Of a stretch of 41,789 nucleotides of DNA, positions 40,037 to 41,789 are shown in pieces. The DNA is taken from assembly GCA_900404475.1 (NCBI GenBank), contig OUQQ01000110.1:3929-45717 (forward strand), written 5' to 3'. The position numbers and the translations under genes were made by a program. The number at the start of each line of letters is the position of its first letter. Position 1 is the stretch's first letter. The notes under the pieces are model-generated. The model had not been told where the DNA came from and ran no database searches. It saw only the letters and a list, made by a program, of their open reading frames with translations. The DNA is from Spongospora subterranea. Taxonomy: Eukaryota; Endomyxa; Phytomyxea; Plasmodiophorida; Plasmodiophoridae.

Positions 40037-41717
40037 ATGCGGCTTCCTGCGCTCAACAACGGTCGTCTGGCTTACAGGGTACATACATGCGGAATGCACA
40101 TTCCGAATGCAGATGGAGCAGGTGTTGAACGATATTGTAACTGGCGTCACCGAGGATACAAGCCATTTGGCTGTCATTGTTGGTATGGGTGCCGAGGGCG
40201 CCGGATCATCGTTACTGCTCGATATGCACGACCTGTCGATCAGGTCGTTGAGTGGTCATAGGTACTTCGTCATTTGAGATTGTTTTTTGTTTTGTTGTTC
40301 AATGTTCTCTACATTAGTGGGGTCGTAACTGAAGCCCTTTTCACGTCGGATGGACGATATATCCTAACAGGGTCCGACGATAAAACTGTCTGTATATACA
40401 ATAGTTCCACATCCGCGTTCACACACTCAGTCAAGGCACCGAATCCTCTTGTTCGGTTAGCACAACACAGGCAAGAACCTATCTGTGCTCTAGCTTCACG
40501 AGATGTCCGACATTTTTGCCGATTACTTCGTTCCTCTTTCCTGATCTCCTTGCTTTTAGTCGAATACCTTGAATCTCGTCAATGCCTCTTCACACGTTTC
40601 TCACAACCTAAGGCTGCCTTTCACAGACACAGTACGCAGTCGTATTCATAATGTTTTTGAAATTGCTTTAGCTCTTGTTGTAGGTTTTAGATTTCTGTTT
40701 CGGAGCGGCGAGGACTTCTTCACAAAATTTACTTATCGCCGGGTTCCAGCATGTATGTTTGCTTAACTGCCGAATCAATCATGAACTGAAGTTGTCCAGC
40801 AATCAGCCATATTCAAATACCAGCTTCAATCATCTGGTTTACGGAAATCGGGGCAAATTGCTGATGAAGACGGCAACGTCAGTTGTGCAGATATCCGCCG
40901 TTGCTGACGATGTTGTAGTAACTGCGTCAAATAGGTTTTCGTCATTCGAAGCGTGCCCAACAGTGCATCTGCTTATGCGTCTTCGTTTCTTTTTGCATCG
41001 GAATCCGAGCATGCTGTTGGGACTGATCGCATAAGTAATCTATTTTTGCCTGTGTTGATGTATACTGATTGTGTTTGGTTCAGAAATATGGGATGCTAGA
41101 GAACGCGGCGTCAATGTCAGGAACTGCCGATTTCTCAGCACTGTTTTCAGTACTGATTTATTAGGTCTCAGGCGGTAACAATCCGGAGTCATACAGGGCG
41201 GGGTCGGCATATGATTGGCGATATGGCTGTTTCTCCCGACGGTCGCTATCTGCAGACTTCCGGTTCTGACGGATGCGTCTGCATAAGTACAAAAATGTTC
41301 AACAATTCACTGATTAATTCTGATATAAGCGTTAGGCGATCTCAGAAGACTCGGTAGTCGCCCTTTGCTGGTTCTAAAGGTGAATGCGTTACTCATATAG
41401 AGGCCGGGCTAAAGCCTGTTATTTCATTTCAGCACCAACACGATATGGGGCAGCCATCAGAAGGTGTCGCCACCGAATGGTCGCATGACTCCCGGTTCCT
41501 TTTAACTGGTGCTGACGATTGTACCGTCCGAGTATGGGATATGTATGCTAACGATCGAGAATCAAACGACGCGGGTCTTATTCGTACGATTGACGGTAAT
41601 CGCGCTGGGGACGGTTGCGTCCATATTGTAGCCGCCGCACATAACAGTAGCACCTTCATTTACGGGACGAAACTCGGTCAAATCGCAATGTTCGAACAAG
41701 AAAGAAGGCGTTCTTAA
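40037..41717 (+). CDS. WD40-repeat protein, about 10 short exons
   Basis: A beta-propeller scaffold protein. Supported exons include 40113-40261, 40318-40504, 40560-40631, 40684-40752, 40807-~40934, and later ones covering about 41000-41120, 41170-41290, 41330-41380 and 41434-41717. Introns are about 48-57 nt where clear. Repeat cores read LLLDMHDLSIRSLSGH, VVTEALFTSDGRYILTGSDD, DRIKIWDARERG, GDMAVSPDGRYLQTSGSD and EWSHDSRFLLTGADD followed by TVRVWDM. The C-terminus is GTKLGQIAMFEQERRRS. At least six blades are visible, enough for a small propeller with no extra domain. The first exon (40037-40078) and the junction near 40935-40963 are uncertain. I cannot assign an orthologue; it lacks clear WDR82/Swd2 hallmarks. 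Confidence 0.75.
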
Positions 41718-41789
41718 ATGTTTATAGAGTGAAATTTTACATTCATTAGATTAAATTCATAGGCCAAAATTATACTTTGTTTTATCTGT

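Noticed and set aside
40274..40651. Stand-alone ORF with a hydrophobic start at 40274
   Set aside because: The hydrophobic start is translated intron (40262-40317); the remainder is the second WD40 exon.

Overview
The window is nuclear DNA of a eukaryote. Genes lie on both strands and are split by very short GT-AG introns, mostly 46-64 nt, with junctions that restore conserved protein motifs. The gene set suggests a non-animal, probably unicellular or fungus-like lineage, but I cannot name a species. It combines a glyoxylate-cycle isocitrate lyase, a tryptophan 2,3-dioxygenase, a full-length ABCA transporter, a sphingomyelin-synthase-like enzyme, a cytosolic-type leucyl-tRNA synthetase, Rpn10 and several secreted proteins. 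I found no tRNA, rRNA, CRISPR array or complete transposon. Coordinates were counted by hand and could be off by a base in places.

Layout: 1-1330 (-) holds a multi-exon secreted protein with duplicated exons, running off the left edge. 1.3-3.9 kb is poorly interpretable, with one weak acidic gene model and a GATTGG-bearing minisatellite directly upstream of the dioxygenase (3973-4953, +). The SMS-like gene (5307-6333, +) converges on the ABCA gene (6423-12126, -). Next come a secreted Pro-rich protein (-) and an ankyrin protein (+) sharing a divergent promoter region, then a secreted CAP/SCP protein (-). BCKDH-type E2 (17144-18557, +) and LeuRS (18594-21866, -) end 36 bp apart. The 14-exon isocitrate lyase (23155-25559, +) converges on an unrecognised gene (25602-26834, -).

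26.9-32.0 kb is an accessory island of decayed DNA. It holds two head-to-head Myb-like (PIF/Harbinger accessory type) relics, one with 31-bp terminal inverted repeats; a hAT remnant bounded by an 8-bp target-site duplication and carrying subterminal palindromic repeats; a near-perfect 36-bp hairpin; two further inverted-repeat elements; and a broken secreted-protein gene. 32.0-34.1 kb shows nothing supportable. 34.1-36.4 kb is very compact: a small mitochondrial-type protein (-), a 61-aa membrane protein (+), a 120-aa one-TM protein (-) and RPN10 (-). 36.4-39.0 kb has small ORFs, a rearranged duplicated segment and a dispersed repeat. A SANT/Myb-like protein and a WD40 protein (+) close the window.

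The core genes cover amino-acid catabolism (TDO, branched-chain E2), the glyoxylate bypass, lipid metabolism and transport (SMS-like, ABCA), translation and proteolysis. They are ordinary neighbours rather than an operon. I found no convincing undescribed multi-gene system; the most unusual parts are the secreted protein with exon duplication and the repeat structures of the transposon island.
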